Origin: Hyphomicrobiales bacterium
GTDB taxonomy: Bacteria; Pseudomonadota; Alphaproteobacteria; Rhizobiales; Beijerinckiaceae
Direction of reading: 5' to 3'
DNA length: 64,000 nucleotides
Assembly (NCBI GenBank): GCA_900470095.1
Contig: UBZM01000036.1
Span: 160,639-224,638, forward strand
Part shown: positions 25,025-36,230 of the stretch, in pieces
How positions within the stretch are numbered: the stretch's first letter is position 1
Layout of the letters: each line of letters starts with the position of its first letter
Notes under the pieces: model-generated
What the model was told of the DNA's origin: nothing
The model's input: the letters and a program-made list of their open reading frames with translations, nothing else
The model's database searches: none
Program-made: the position numbers and the translations under genes

Positions 25025-25553
25025 AATCAGAGCCTTCCCGTTTCGTGCGGAGGCAAGCTCCGACGTCAGCAATGCGCCTGTCAAGCTGCGTCGCAGCAAG
25101 AAAACCCACTTTGTGATGCTCGCAATCCCGGAGCTGAGGTCAATGGCCATTGACGACGGCAATGGGAGCATTCGTCATTCTACATCCTATCCGCGCAAAT
25201 TCACTTTGCCGTGTCACCCGGGGTGTAGGAGAATCCCACCGGCCGTCTGAAACTTGGGCCCCGGATACCGCTCATCATGTCGCTGCGGGCCGCGGTGGCC
25301 GTCGATCTGGTCGAGCAGATCGACGATTGGAACAACGCTCCGCGGGTAGGGGCGCGCAGGCCGCATGTGTTGGAGAGCGCCGGTTGGATTCAACGCGCAG
25401 ATGCGGTCGGCCTGCCGCGATCATTGGCTTCCCTCTCCGGTCCAGCATCCAGAGGGCTCGATCCCACTCCGGGCGACAATCGGACGCCGCCGCTGTGGAA
25501 CCGCCAGCCGTCAGCGGCGTTAGCCAGCATGACGGGTCGCGAGGATTTGCCCC
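25025..25553. other. 529-base divergent intergenic region
   Basis: Between the M81 peptidase and the small secreted protein. Frames here overlap one another on both strands with no family resemblance and no good ribosome sites, so I call no gene. Promoters for both flanking genes should lie here. No clear palindrome was seen. Confidence 0.5.
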
Positions 25554-26048
25554 ATGAACAGCACTCGAGTCGGCGGGCTGCTCACCATTGGCCTGAGCGC
25601 GCTTGTTCTTGCGACACCCGCTCACTCTGCGGGATTCTTCGATGAACTGGCCCGCGCTGTGTTCGGGGGGCCACCTCCCCAGGTCTATCCGACTGCGCCT
25701 CAGCCGCTTGACGTAACCGTGAGGCCGGCGCGTCGTCAGCATCCGCGGAAAGTCGTGGCATCCAAGCCGACGCCTCCAGCCGTCAAGCTCGATCCGGCGA
25801 CCGATCACTATTGGTATCTGGACGACTCAACCCTGCGCCGCGGGGACATCGTCGTCACGCGTTCGGACGTTCTGGTCTTCGAGGGGCGTGCCAGTCAAAA
25901 TCACAGCGCCAGCGATTTTACGGCCCTCGGGAAGTCGCGCCTCGTATCCAGGTCCACCCAGCAGAAGGTCGAGGCGGCGGCGGGTGGTCGCAAGTTCGAC
26001 CAGGAACCCAGCCCACGAACCATTGCTGAACGCGACCCAGCGAATTGA
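25554..26048 (+). CDS. Small secreted protein of unknown function
   Basis: A 164-residue protein with a clear Sec signal peptide (GLLTIGLSALVLATPAHSAG, cleavage after HSA near residue 26). The mature part has a proline-rich stretch (GGPPPQVYPTAPQPL), a basic segment and then a compact region containing DHYWYLDDSTLRRGDIVVTR and VLVFEGRASQNHSASDFTAL. I do not recognise a named domain; proteins with the YWYLDDSTLRRGDIVV-type segment look like a recurring alphaproteobacterial periplasmic family. It precedes groEL by 223 bases on the same strand; a functional link is not evident. Confidence 0.75.
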   Translation: MNSTRVGGLLTIGLSALVLATPAHSAGFFDELARAVFGGPPPQVYPTAPQPLDVTVRPARRQHPRKVVASKPTPPAVKLDPATDHYWYLDDSTLRRGDIVVTRSDVLVFEGRASQNHSASDFTALGKSRLVSRSTQQKVEAAAGGRKFDQEPSPRTIAERDPAN

Positions 26049-26271
26049 TCTGTGGCGCACGGATCATTGTGCTGCAGGCGGCTGCCCGCGGGGCGCCGTG
26101 ATCAGCTGCTGCGTCGCGGAATCTGATCCCACTGTGCATCGTGTTCCGGGTTGACGGAGAAGTGCTGCTGAATCCCCGCAGAGAGCGATATAATCAGCCC
26201 GATCGAGAGGAACCAGCCTGACCATATCCTGCTGCTGAACCGTTGAAATCCCCCTGAGGAGGACCCGGATC

Positions 26272-27894
<1,623 letters not shown>

Positions 27895-28020
27895 TGATCC
27901 ACACCGGCGCGGACCCGTTCCGGTCGCATCATTCGGGAGGAGCATCGCGCGCCACCCCGGAGATTTTCGGCGCTGTCTCTCGCGCGTGGCGTCGGTGCAC
28001 CCGGTATGTATGGGCCAGGT

Positions 28021-29469
28021 TCAGCTGGGTCGCGGCTTATTTCGCCTCATGCCAATCGCAACGGCGAGTCCTGGAATGAGATCGAGACGGTTGTAGACGC
28101 AAATGGCGGTCGCCACATTCCAGAGCACCATGGTCGCCGTGGTGGCCACTGCCGCGCCGATTGCTCCGTAGAGCGCGATCCCTATGGCGCAGGCTGCGAC
28201 ATTCGCGGCGGCGCTCGCAACCATTATGACCGCGGCGGCGCGCTCATGACCGGTCATGGTCAGGAGGTTCTGATGCGGGCCGGCCGCCGCGGCAAAGACC
28301 TGACCGATCATCAGGATCTGAGCAACATGAACTGCGGCGACGAAATCCTTGCCAAACCATCGTAGCCCCGGCTCGAGCACCACCAGGAGCGGCACAGCCA
28401 GCATGACCGCCCCAACGAAGGACAAAACGCTGGCGCGCGCGAACAGCGTCTGCAGGCCCAGCCGGTCCCCGCGCGCGTGAAGGTCCGCGATCGTGGGGGC
28501 AAATACGGTGCTTACGGCGACGCGCGGCAACAGGAGCAGCATCGCCACATTGAAGCCGACCGCAAACGTACCGGCATCCCGGATGTTTCCGGTCCAGCCG
28601 AGCAGCATCACCCCGGTGCGGTTCATCAGGGTGTCGACGGCCGTCATGATCATGATGGGAAAGACGGCGGTCAACCAATAGCGCGGAGCGTAGGTCGAGC
28701 TCACGCCCTGCAGAGCACGGGGCCAGAGCTGGCGCATGATCACGCAGACCACGCCCACGGTGACCGCTGAGCTGATCAACAGCGCAGCCATGACGAGCGC
28801 TGCGTCCAGCTTCCATGAAGCTGCAGTGGCGGCCAGGACGACAAGCACCAGCAAGAGACCGTCACGGACGATGCGTTCCGGCAAAAGAGCCGAAACGATT
28901 CCGCCGAAGGCGCGTAGCAGCGTTGCACCAATCAGATACATCGTAACCAGCGGGACGGTGGCCATCCCGATCAGCAGGCTGGTGGTAAGTTCCGAGTGCG
29001 GGCGAGCGGAGGAAACGACCACGATTCCGGCACCGATTCCGGCGAGAACGAGGGCCGCCACGAGGGTCCAGCCCACGGCGAACTGAATCACACCACGCGC
29101 CAGAGACCACTGCTCCTTCGCACCATAGGCCGGCACGAACCGAAGCAGGGCAACATTGAAGCCGAGGGTCGCGCTGTAGGCCAGGAGGCTGACCCAGGCA
29201 AAGGCGTAGGAATATGTGCCATAGCTGGAAAGGCCGACCAACCGGGCGATCTCGAACTGAGCAATGCTGGTAAGCCCCGCGCCGCCGACATAGACGACGA
29301 GAGCCCAAACGCTCCCGGATGAGAGCCGGTGAGCCAGGTCAGTGCTGCCCTTCGAGCTGGTTTCGCCGCTTGTCGGCTCGGCCGCAGGCTCAGACAGAGC
29401 GGTCACTGTCGGCGCATTATCGCTGCGGGCCAGCCGGGCGACGGTGGCGTTGGCGTAACCTGTCAACAT
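28021..29469 (-). CDS. Wzx-like polysaccharide flippase (MOP superfamily)
   Basis: A 482-residue membrane protein with about 12-14 predicted helices after a 45-residue polar N-terminus. The stretch GAGLTSIAQFEIARLVGLSS followed by YGTYSYAFAWVSLLAYSATL is the typical start of oligosaccharide flippases. It would move undecaprenyl-linked repeat units across the inner membrane. It is the last gene of the minus-strand exopolysaccharide arm, 33 bases after the Wzc-like gene. The assignment rests on topology and context. Confidence 0.87.
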   Translation of the reverse strand: MLTGYANATVARLARSDNAPTVTALSEPAAEPTSGETSSKGSTDLAHRLSSGSVWALVVYVGGAGLTSIAQFEIARLVGLSSYGTYSYAFAWVSLLAYSATLGFNVALLRFVPAYGAKEQWSLARGVIQFAVGWTLVAALVLAGIGAGIVVVSSARPHSELTTSLLIGMATVPLVTMYLIGATLLRAFGGIVSALLPERIVRDGLLLVLVVLAATAASWKLDAALVMAALLISSAVTVGVVCVIMRQLWPRALQGVSSTYAPRYWLTAVFPIMIMTAVDTLMNRTGVMLLGWTGNIRDAGTFAVGFNVAMLLLLPRVAVSTVFAPTIADLHARGDRLGLQTLFARASVLSFVGAVMLAVPLLVVLEPGLRWFGKDFVAAVHVAQILMIGQVFAAAAGPHQNLLTMTGHERAAAVIMVASAAANVAACAIGIALYGAIGAAVATTATMVLWNVATAICVYNRLDLIPGLAVAIGMRRNKPRPS

Positions 29470-29502
29470 CAGATCAATACCCAGCGTTGTGACTGTAATC
29501 GA

Positions 29503-31755
29503 TCATGACCGACGCCAGCTCATGAAGCTGCGCATGTCCTTGAAATGGAAGCCGGCATCATGCTCGGTATCGACCCAGGTCAGCACCGACGCCACTCGGG
29601 GAGCGCCATCGGCGTCGGGCCCCGGAGCGCCGCCGACGAGCCGCAGCGCACTCTGCGCCATTTCCCGGCCGGTCTGTGCCCAGCGCACCACGAGCAGTAC
29701 CTGATCGGCCCAGCCCGCGAGAAAACTCGCTTCCAGCCGATCGACCGCTGCGGGCCCATCGATCACGATGAAATCGTAGGTCTCGCGGAACTGATCAAGC
29801 CAGTGCGGAACCTGCGGGTTTGCGAGGAAATGAAGCAGGTTGCCATCGAGCCGAGGCGGCGGAATGTAGTCGACCCCAAGCTCGGGAAGGTGCTCCACCG
29901 CATCGGCGATCGGCCGGCCGCGGCTCAGGACGTCGACGAGATCGACGCCGGGGGCAGTTGCGCGCGCCATCGTCACGATGTCCCGTTCAGGGAGTCCGCT
30001 TGGTTCGCCGAGATCGATCAGGAGTACGCGCAGTCGAAGGCGCGCGGCCGAGAGGACAAGGCTCCGCGCGACCGTGGTCTTGCCTTCGCCCGGAAGGGCG
30101 GAGCTGACAAGGATGATCTTCGACGCGAAGCTGCCGGAGCCCCTTGGCAACACGGAGATCAGCAATGAGCGGATTGACCGCGCATAGACTGATTGAGGCT
30201 GCTGCCGCAGCAGATCCTCGATCCGCTTTGCGTGCCGGAGCGTGACCCTCGGAACCTGTCCCAGGCAAGGAACGGCCAGAGCCTCGGCGGCTTCATCCGT
30301 GCTGCGAAGGGTGTGATCAAGTCTGTCGATGCCCAGCGCGAGCAGGACGCCCATGATGCCGAAGACCATCACGCCGGGCGGAATGAGGAAGGCCGGGTGA
30401 ATCGAACTTGGCCTTTCCGGGGGCCACGCCGAGGCCATCACCCGGACATCCGGCTGAATGAGCTGGACCTGTTCGTTTGCCTGCTGCTGGCGGCTCAGAA
30501 GGGCATCGTAGAGTTGGGCTACCGCGGCCGCCTGACGCTCGAGAGCCCGCAATCCGGACATGCTGGCCGCGGTTTCGGTCGCTGCCGCCTTCAGGGACTG
30601 CAGTCGCTCCTCGATTGATCTGGCCTGGGCCTGGAGAATGCGACCGTCGGTCTCTACCTGGCTGACCGCCTGATCGATCGCCTGCCCTGTCGCACGGTCC
30701 GCCTCCAGGCGTTGTTCAGGCTGAGGCTCCTGACCGGCTGTCGCCGGTGTCGCTTCGCTGCGGGCGAACTCGGCCAAGCTCGCTGATCCCAGCGCTTCCG
30801 CAAGGGCGGCCATGGGCGCGCCGCGCTGGCGCAAGTCCTTGAATCGGTTGAGTCGTTGCTGCGTCGCCGCGAAATCGGACTTGGCCAGGGCCAATTGCCG
30901 GGCCAGCTGTGCGATCTGCTGTCCGGTTACATCAGGGGTGCCATCGACCGCTGCGCCATGGAGCAATCGGTAGGCCTGCAGCTCCTCTTCGGCACGCGCC
31001 ACCTCCAGCCTCATCTCGGGAACGCGCTTGGCGAGCCAAACCACAAGCTGCTCCGCGTCGGTGCGCTTTCGTTGCGCAATATCCTCGATGTAGACATTCG
31101 CCACGGTGTTCGCGATCTCGGCTGCACGTCGCGGATCGGAGTCCGTCGCAACAACCGACAAGACTCTGGAACGTCGCTCTTGGCCGATCTTTACGGCGCG
31201 CTTCAATTGCGTGGCGAGCGCGCTTTCGTTGCTGTCAAGGGAGTGGCTGTCAACGGTACGCCGAAACGGCTGCGTGAGAGCCGACCAGGCGGCACCGAGC
31301 CCATTTTGGACACGGTGCAGCCAGGAATCCGGTTCGTTCGCCGCCACCCCTTCCTCATGGGCAAGAAGAAGCGCCGCAGCGACTCGTCGCAGATGCGCAT
31401 CGGACGAAAGCACGGCCAGGTGGGTGTCGATTGCCGCATCGTCGAGCGCTTGAGAGGCTTGGGACGTGCTACTCGACCCTTCCGAGGCGCGGTCCACGAC
31501 GATTTGCGTCGTTGCCGTATAGGTGGGCGACATGATCAGGCCAGCGAGCGCGACCCCTCCGCCGCCGAGGAGCATCATTGCAAAGATCAAACCCCGTCGC
31601 CTCGACAGCGCGTGGATGATCCGCTGGAATGGCAGCGGCCCTGGCGCCGATCCAATGATCGGTCTGGTTATCCGCGTCGTCGGTTCGAGTGGCGGCAGAT
31701 CCGAAGGTCGTGCCGTCGCGATGAACCGCTGGCCCTTGCCGGTCAACGCTTCCAT
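29503..31755 (-). CDS. Wzc/GumC-like polysaccharide co-polymerase fused to a degenerate BY-kinase domain
   Basis: A 750-residue inner-membrane protein controlling chain length and export. A Wzz domain lies between TM1 (LIFAMMLLGGGGVALAGLIM) and TM2 near residue 465-490 (IPPGVMVFGIMGVLLALG), with long periplasmic coiled coils. The cytoplasmic P-loop domain has Walker A ALPGEGKTT at about 553-561 and Walker B FIVID at about 662-666, but the Walker A' region is LLIDLGEPSG rather than the usual hhhDxDxR, and there is no tyrosine in the last 90 residues. It may bind ATP without tyrosine autophosphorylation. ATG 31755 (GGGGAG upstream) is two bases after the asnB stop. Frame extends upstream but overlaps asnB. 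Confidence 0.9.
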   Translation of the reverse strand: MEALTGKGQRFIATARPSDLPPLEPTTRITRPIIGSAPGPLPFQRIIHALSRRRGLIFAMMLLGGGGVALAGLIMSPTYTATTQIVVDRASEGSSSTSQASQALDDAAIDTHLAVLSSDAHLRRVAAALLLAHEEGVAANEPDSWLHRVQNGLGAAWSALTQPFRRTVDSHSLDSNESALATQLKRAVKIGQERRSRVLSVVATDSDPRRAAEIANTVANVYIEDIAQRKRTDAEQLVVWLAKRVPEMRLEVARAEEELQAYRLLHGAAVDGTPDVTGQQIAQLARQLALAKSDFAATQQRLNRFKDLRQRGAPMAALAEALGSASLAEFARSEATPATAGQEPQPEQRLEADRATGQAIDQAVSQVETDGRILQAQARSIEERLQSLKAAATETAASMSGLRALERQAAAVAQLYDALLSRQQQANEQVQLIQPDVRVMASAWPPERPSSIHPAFLIPPGVMVFGIMGVLLALGIDRLDHTLRSTDEAAEALAVPCLGQVPRVTLRHAKRIEDLLRQQPQSVYARSIRSLLISVLPRGSGSFASKIILVSSALPGEGKTTVARSLVLSAARLRLRVLLIDLGEPSGLPERDIVTMARATAPGVDLVDVLSRGRPIADAVEHLPELGVDYIPPPRLDGNLLHFLANPQVPHWLDQFRETYDFIVIDGPAAVDRLEASFLAGWADQVLLVVRWAQTGREMAQSALRLVGGAPGPDADGAPRVASVLTWVDTEHDAGFHFKDMRSFMSWRRS

Positions 31756-31757
31756 CG

Positions 31758-33752
31758 TCAACTCCCCTGCAATGCGAGGTCGAGTTCGCCGACCGGCGTG
31801 GCGGCTGGCGGACCCGCGCCCTCGTCGAGCCAGGCCTCGAGCATCAGCACAGCCCAAAGCGCAAGCGAATGGTCGCGGCGGCCGCTCAGGTGCTCCGCCC
31901 AGCACGCTTGGACCGCCGCCGCGTCGAGAAGATCGTGGCGCCGCAACCGCGATTCCGTCAGCAGGTCGGCTGCCCAGGCCCGTAGCGGGCCCTTCAACCA
32001 AGAGCCGACAGGCACGTCGAAGCCTTGCTTGGGGCGCTCGAACAGGTGCCGGGGCAGATAGCGTGCAAGTACCTGTCGCAGGATCCACTTGCCCTGGCCG
32101 TGGCGCACCTTGACGGCTGTCGGCAGGCGCCACGCGAATTCGACGACACGATGATCCAAAAGCGGACAGCGGGCTTCCAGGCTCGTCGCCATGCTTGCCC
32201 GGTCGAGCTTCACCAGAATGTCGCTCGTGAGATATCCCGTCATGTCCCGAAAGATCAGTTGCGACACCAGATCGTCGAGGACGGGAGCATCGGGCTCGGC
32301 AGCTTCGGCGTCGCGCGACAGGGTTAGCTCCGAGACACGCGTCAGCCGGCGGTAGATTTCCTGGTCTCCGTTTGCAGCGAAAAGATCGGAAAGGCGCCTC
32401 AGGCGGTCGCCGCGCAGCGAGCGCCGCAGCCTGTCCGGCACCGGCAGCCGATTGACGATATCCTCGCTTGCGCCATTCGCCAGATGAACCAAGAAGTCAG
32501 CGGCGGTGCGACGGAGAATGGGGGGTAGACCGAGCAGCGAAGCGAGTCTCACCGCAAGAAAATGCCTGGAGTAGCCGGCAAAGCATTCATCGCCGCCATC
32601 GCCCGACAGCGCCACGGTCACGTCGGTGCGAGCGAGGCGGGAGACGAGCAGGGTCGGGATTTGTGACCAGTCGGCGAACGGTTCGTCCCAGATGCGCGGC
32701 AATTCGGGGATGACCTCGCGAGCCTCCGCCGGCGTCAGATGCAGCTCCGTGTGGTCTGTCCCGAGGTGCCGGGCGACACGACCGGCCTCGACCGACTCGT
32801 CGTAGCCCCGTTCGCGAAAGGCAATCGTGAATGTGCGCACCGGCCTGTCGGACTGGGCCTGCATCAGCGCGACGACGGTCGAGCTGTCGATTCCCCCGGA
32901 GAGGAATGCGCCGAGCGGAACGTCGGCGACCATCCGCTCGCGCACGGCAAGACGAAGCAGTTCGTCAAGCTCCGCGACCAGCTCGGCATCGTCCGAAATG
33001 AACGGATTCTTCCGCCCCTCCTCGGCCACGGCAGCCAGGGACCACCACTGGTGGATCCTCGCCTTGAGAGTTGCGGTGTCGGGAGCGTCGGCAATCTCGT
33101 CGGCGCTCACCGACAGCATGGCTCCTGGGGGCAGCTTGAACACGTCGTGCCAGATGCAGCACCGATCCGGCATCGTGCCGCGCGCCAGCATGGCGGCCAC
33201 AGCCTCGCGATCGATCCGGGCTTGAAAGCCCGGAAAGGTACGAATTGCCTTCAGCTCGGAGGCAAACACAAGGGCACGTCCGATGCGCGCGACGTAGAGT
33301 GGCTTCTTGCCCATCCGATCTCGGACCAGGTGGAGAACACGCGCCCTTCGGTCCCAGAGGCCGAGTGCGAACATGCCGGTGAAGCGCTGGAGCGCCCTCT
33401 CCAGACCCCAGCTCTCGATCGCGCTGAGCATCACCTCGGTGTCGCTGCCTCCACGGAAGCTATGCCCGAGATCTTCCAGTTCGCGGCGCAGGGTATGGAA
33501 ATTATAGACCTCGCCGTTGAAGGTCATGACCAGCCGTCCGCTGTGGGAAAGCATCGGCTGATGGCCGGCCTCGGTCAGGTCGACGATTGCGAGGCGTCGA
33601 TGCCCCAGCGCGATGCCGGCATCACGGTCACTCCAAAACCCGTCGCTGTCCGGTCCACGATGGCGAATGGAAGCCGTCATCGGCTTGATCGCGCCCAATA
33701 ACGCGGGGTCCGCAGCGTCGGGGGGCAGAAGGATACCCGCAATCCCGCACAT
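31758..33752 (-). CDS. asnB: Asparagine synthetase B-type amidotransferase in an exopolysaccharide operon
   Basis: A 664-residue glutamine-dependent amidotransferase. Cys2 of MCGIAGI is the glutaminase nucleophile, with SIRHRGPDSDGF and MTFNGEVYNFHTLRREL also in the N-terminal domain; the synthetase domain has the PPi-loop GAFLSGGIDSSTVVALM. Family members make asparagine, but copies inside polysaccharide or exosortase loci may amidate other carboxylates. It lies four bases after the polymerase-like gene and two before the Wzc-like gene, so it is translationally part of the locus. Amidation of a uronic acid or amino-acid decoration is plausible (inference). Confidence 0.93.
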   Translation of the reverse strand: MCGIAGILLPPDAADPALLGAIKPMTASIRHRGPDSDGFWSDRDAGIALGHRRLAIVDLTEAGHQPMLSHSGRLVMTFNGEVYNFHTLRRELEDLGHSFRGGSDTEVMLSAIESWGLERALQRFTGMFALGLWDRRARVLHLVRDRMGKKPLYVARIGRALVFASELKAIRTFPGFQARIDREAVAAMLARGTMPDRCCIWHDVFKLPPGAMLSVSADEIADAPDTATLKARIHQWWSLAAVAEEGRKNPFISDDAELVAELDELLRLAVRERMVADVPLGAFLSGGIDSSTVVALMQAQSDRPVRTFTIAFRERGYDESVEAGRVARHLGTDHTELHLTPAEAREVIPELPRIWDEPFADWSQIPTLLVSRLARTDVTVALSGDGGDECFAGYSRHFLAVRLASLLGLPPILRRTAADFLVHLANGASEDIVNRLPVPDRLRRSLRGDRLRRLSDLFAANGDQEIYRRLTRVSELTLSRDAEAAEPDAPVLDDLVSQLIFRDMTGYLTSDILVKLDRASMATSLEARCPLLDHRVVEFAWRLPTAVKVRHGQGKWILRQVLARYLPRHLFERPKQGFDVPVGSWLKGPLRAWAADLLTESRLRRHDLLDAAAVQACWAEHLSGRRDHSLALWAVLMLEAWLDEGAGPPAATPVGELDLALQGS

Positions 33753-33756
33753 CCTG

Positions 33757-35010
33757 TCATCTCCCGTAATGAGCGGACGCCGTCGGCCTTCGTGTGCAGC
33801 CCTCGGCCAAACATAGGGCGAGGGCGAACCAGAAGATCGGGTGGCGAAGAATGAAGTGGCTGATGCTGAACACCGCCACGGAGCAGATCAGTGCCGAGAG
33901 GGCATCGAAACGGGCGTGCAGCGTGAGCAAGAGGGTGCTGCCGACGAGCCACCCGAGAGTGGCGAGGCCCAGCACGCCTCCTTGCGTGTACAGGTCGAGG
34001 GGCGTGCTGTGGGCCTCGAACGGGCCGGGCAGGTTCTGTGGGTTAGGACCCGTGGGACGTTCGGAATGCGGCCCCGGACCCAGGCCCAGGGAGGCAGACC
34101 CCAACCCTTTCAGCAGCGCCTGCTGCCACAGCAGAAACCGCAGATTGGCTGTGGCTACGGTCCCGTCCCCGCCCTTGTCCTTGGCCAGGCTTTTGGCGAA
34201 ATCCTCCGCCTCATCGGCAGCGGCGATGCCGTAGGGCAACAGCGCGATCGTGGTGGGCGGGGCGGCCAGGATGAAGAGGACGGCTGCGATGTAACGCATG
34301 CTGTATCCCGGCATGGCCAGCCAGGTGCGCAGCCGCAACCCGATCAGGAACGTGGTCGAGATGACCGTCGCACCCAAGAAGGCGTCGCTTTTCGTCAATC
34401 GCCCGAAGACCACGGGCAGGACCGCCAAAGCGAAGCCGGAGAAGCGGCCGAAGCCTGTCTCCGCACTCATCGCCAGATGGAGCGCGAGCGGGCCAAACAC
34501 GGCGCAATAGAGCGCAGCCTGGTTGGGATTCTCGGACCAGCCACGAAAGCGATCCCAGTACCATGGATCGAGTGAGCCCTGAGGAAGCAGCCCCCAGCCG
34601 ATGGCAATCTGCAGCGCGAGGCCGATATTGCCGAAGACGATGACAAACCAGGCCGTCTGCCGCAGGCGGTCGTCACTGTCTGGTTCGGCGATGGACAATA
34701 TCGTCACGCAGGCCATGAGCAGATAGGCCGTGGAGTCGTGCACCATGGCGCCGATGTCGATCAGCGGATCGAAGAGAAGTCCGATGCACGCACCGATGCT
34801 CAAGGTGAGCGCGAACACGGCCCAGAATGCGCTCAGTCGGGTCAAGGCGGAACTGGCCGCCATCGGGTACCCGGCCAGAAATCGGGTCGCCGACAGGCCG
34901 ATCCAGAGCGCGAGGCAGAGCTCGCCTAAGCCGATCGGCAGGCCGGGAAGGCGGAGCTGCGATGCGGAAGACAGCACGAGCCCCGCTCCGAGGAGCGCAT
35001 TTCGGATCAT
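33757..35010 (-). CDS. O-antigen ligase/polymerase-like membrane protein (Wzy candidate)
   Basis: A 417-residue protein with about ten hydrophobic helices and the large periplasmic loop typical of the Wzy/WaaL superfamily: FRGWSENPNQAALYCAVFGP (helix and loop entry) and EAHSTPLDLYTQGGVLGLA near residues 330-350 containing the conserved His. In an exopolysaccharide locus this is most likely the repeat-unit polymerase. Its ATG overlaps the upstream glycosyltransferase stop by four bases (ATGA), indicating translational coupling. Confidence 0.85.
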   Translation of the reverse strand: MIRNALLGAGLVLSSASQLRLPGLPIGLGELCLALWIGLSATRFLAGYPMAASSALTRLSAFWAVFALTLSIGACIGLLFDPLIDIGAMVHDSTAYLLMACVTILSIAEPDSDDRLRQTAWFVIVFGNIGLALQIAIGWGLLPQGSLDPWYWDRFRGWSENPNQAALYCAVFGPLALHLAMSAETGFGRFSGFALAVLPVVFGRLTKSDAFLGATVISTTFLIGLRLRTWLAMPGYSMRYIAAVLFILAAPPTTIALLPYGIAAADEAEDFAKSLAKDKGGDGTVATANLRFLLWQQALLKGLGSASLGLGPGPHSERPTGPNPQNLPGPFEAHSTPLDLYTQGGVLGLATLGWLVGSTLLLTLHARFDALSALICSVAVFSISHFILRHPIFWFALALCLAEGCTRRPTASAHYGR

Positions 35011-36230
35011 TCCCCTTCTCCGACACCGCGGAGCGCGCGGGCCCCCTCCAGAACCGGTGATCGCGACCTGCCCGCAGCCTTGTCCGTACGACCCTGTTCC
35101 GACAGAACCTGCCGATAGAGTTCCGCGTAATGTCCGACGATCGTCGAGAGCCCGAATTCGCGCCGAACCAGCGCCACGGATCGACCACCCATTTCAAGCG
35201 CACTGCGCCGGTCTGCGAGGAGCTCGAGGATGCTGCCGGCGAGAGCGCCCGGGTCGCGCGGCGGCACGAGGAGACCGTTCCAGTGATGCGTGACCACATC
35301 GCTGCAGCCGGGCATGTCGGTCGTGACGATCGGTAAGCCTGCAAGGCCGGCCTCCAGCAGCACGCGCGGGATCCCCTCCCGGTATTCCGTTGGCAGGACG
35401 AACAGGTCTGCAAGGCCGAGCAGGGCCGGCACGTCTTTCCTCGCGCCCAGCGCCATCACATCGGGCGCCTGCCGGTCGATCTCGTCCTGAGCGACCGCGA
35501 AGGGCCCTTCACTTTCTCGTGGACCGACGAGCAGGAAGCGCACACCCGGGCGCGCCTTCCTGACCAGCGAAGCAGCCTCCAGCAGTGTCGGAATTCCCTT
35601 CTGCTGCGTCAGTCTGCTGACCGTGATGACGATCTCGGCCGTCCCGAGGCCGAGCTGTTCCCTTAGCGCGGCAGTGGCGGGGCCACAGGCGTGCGATCGA
35701 TCGAAGGCGGCAATGTCGATGCCTGAGCCGCGGATCAAATGAGCGCGCTCCCCCGGAACCAGCCTGTGACTCTCGAAATAGGCCTTGTCGTCGCGGTTCT
35801 GGAAAACCGTAGCCGCGGTCCAGCGGGAGGCGAGCCATTGCAAGGCGCAGTAGACCGGCCGGAGGGCGAGCGCACGGGCCGTCTTGGAGGAGAACACCCA
35901 GCCCATCCCATTGATGGTCCGCACCACGGCGACCTTGCCCCGCACTGCGAGGGGTGCCAGCAGATTGGGCTTGGTATCGAAGGTTTGGATGATATCCGGA
36001 CCGGTATCCGCGATCATTCTCGCGAGTTGGCGAATGGCAGCGAGGTCGGCGCCGCGACTGTCGAACCGGTCGAATTGATAACGCCGATGAGCCAGGCCGG
36101 CTTGCAAAAAGGCGGCTCCGTCTGTGGTCGAGGCCGCCGTTATCCGAAAGCCGCGGTCCTGCAAGGCTGCGAGGAACGGGATGCGCAGCGAATGGTCCTC
36201 CCCTCCCACGCAAAGCACATGCGGAACCAT
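35007..36230 (-). CDS. GT4-family glycosyltransferase
   Basis: A 407-residue GT-B glycosyltransferase, first gene of the minus-strand exopolysaccharide arm. The N-terminal domain has HVLCVGGEDHSLRIPFLAAL; the donor-binding domain has TVSRLTQQKGIPTLLEAASL and the EX7E motif EGIPRVLLEAGLAGLPIV. The ATG at 36230 is chosen because GGAGGAG lies about six bases upstream and the family N-terminus begins there; 68 further codons are open upstream but look unrelated. This is the only ordinary glycosyltransferase I see in the locus. The sugar it transfers is unknown. Confidence 0.9.
   Translation of the reverse strand: MVPHVLCVGGEDHSLRIPFLAALQDRGFRITAASTTDGAAFLQAGLAHRRYQFDRFDSRGADLAAIRQLARMIADTGPDIIQTFDTKPNLLAPLAVRGKVAVVRTINGMGWVFSSKTARALALRPVYCALQWLASRWTAATVFQNRDDKAYFESHRLVPGERAHLIRGSGIDIAAFDRSHACGPATAALREQLGLGTAEIVITVSRLTQQKGIPTLLEAASLVRKARPGVRFLLVGPRESEGPFAVAQDEIDRQAPDVMALGARKDVPALLGLADLFVLPTEYREGIPRVLLEAGLAGLPIVTTDMPGCSDVVTHHWNGLLVPPRDPGALAGSILELLADRRSALEMGGRSVALVRREFGLSTIVGHYAELYRQVLSEQGRTDKAAGRSRSPVLEGARALRGVGEGE

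Noticed and set aside
26049..26271. Possible CIRCE operator upstream of groEL
   Set aside because: No TTAGCACTC or its complement with the required nine-base spacing was found.
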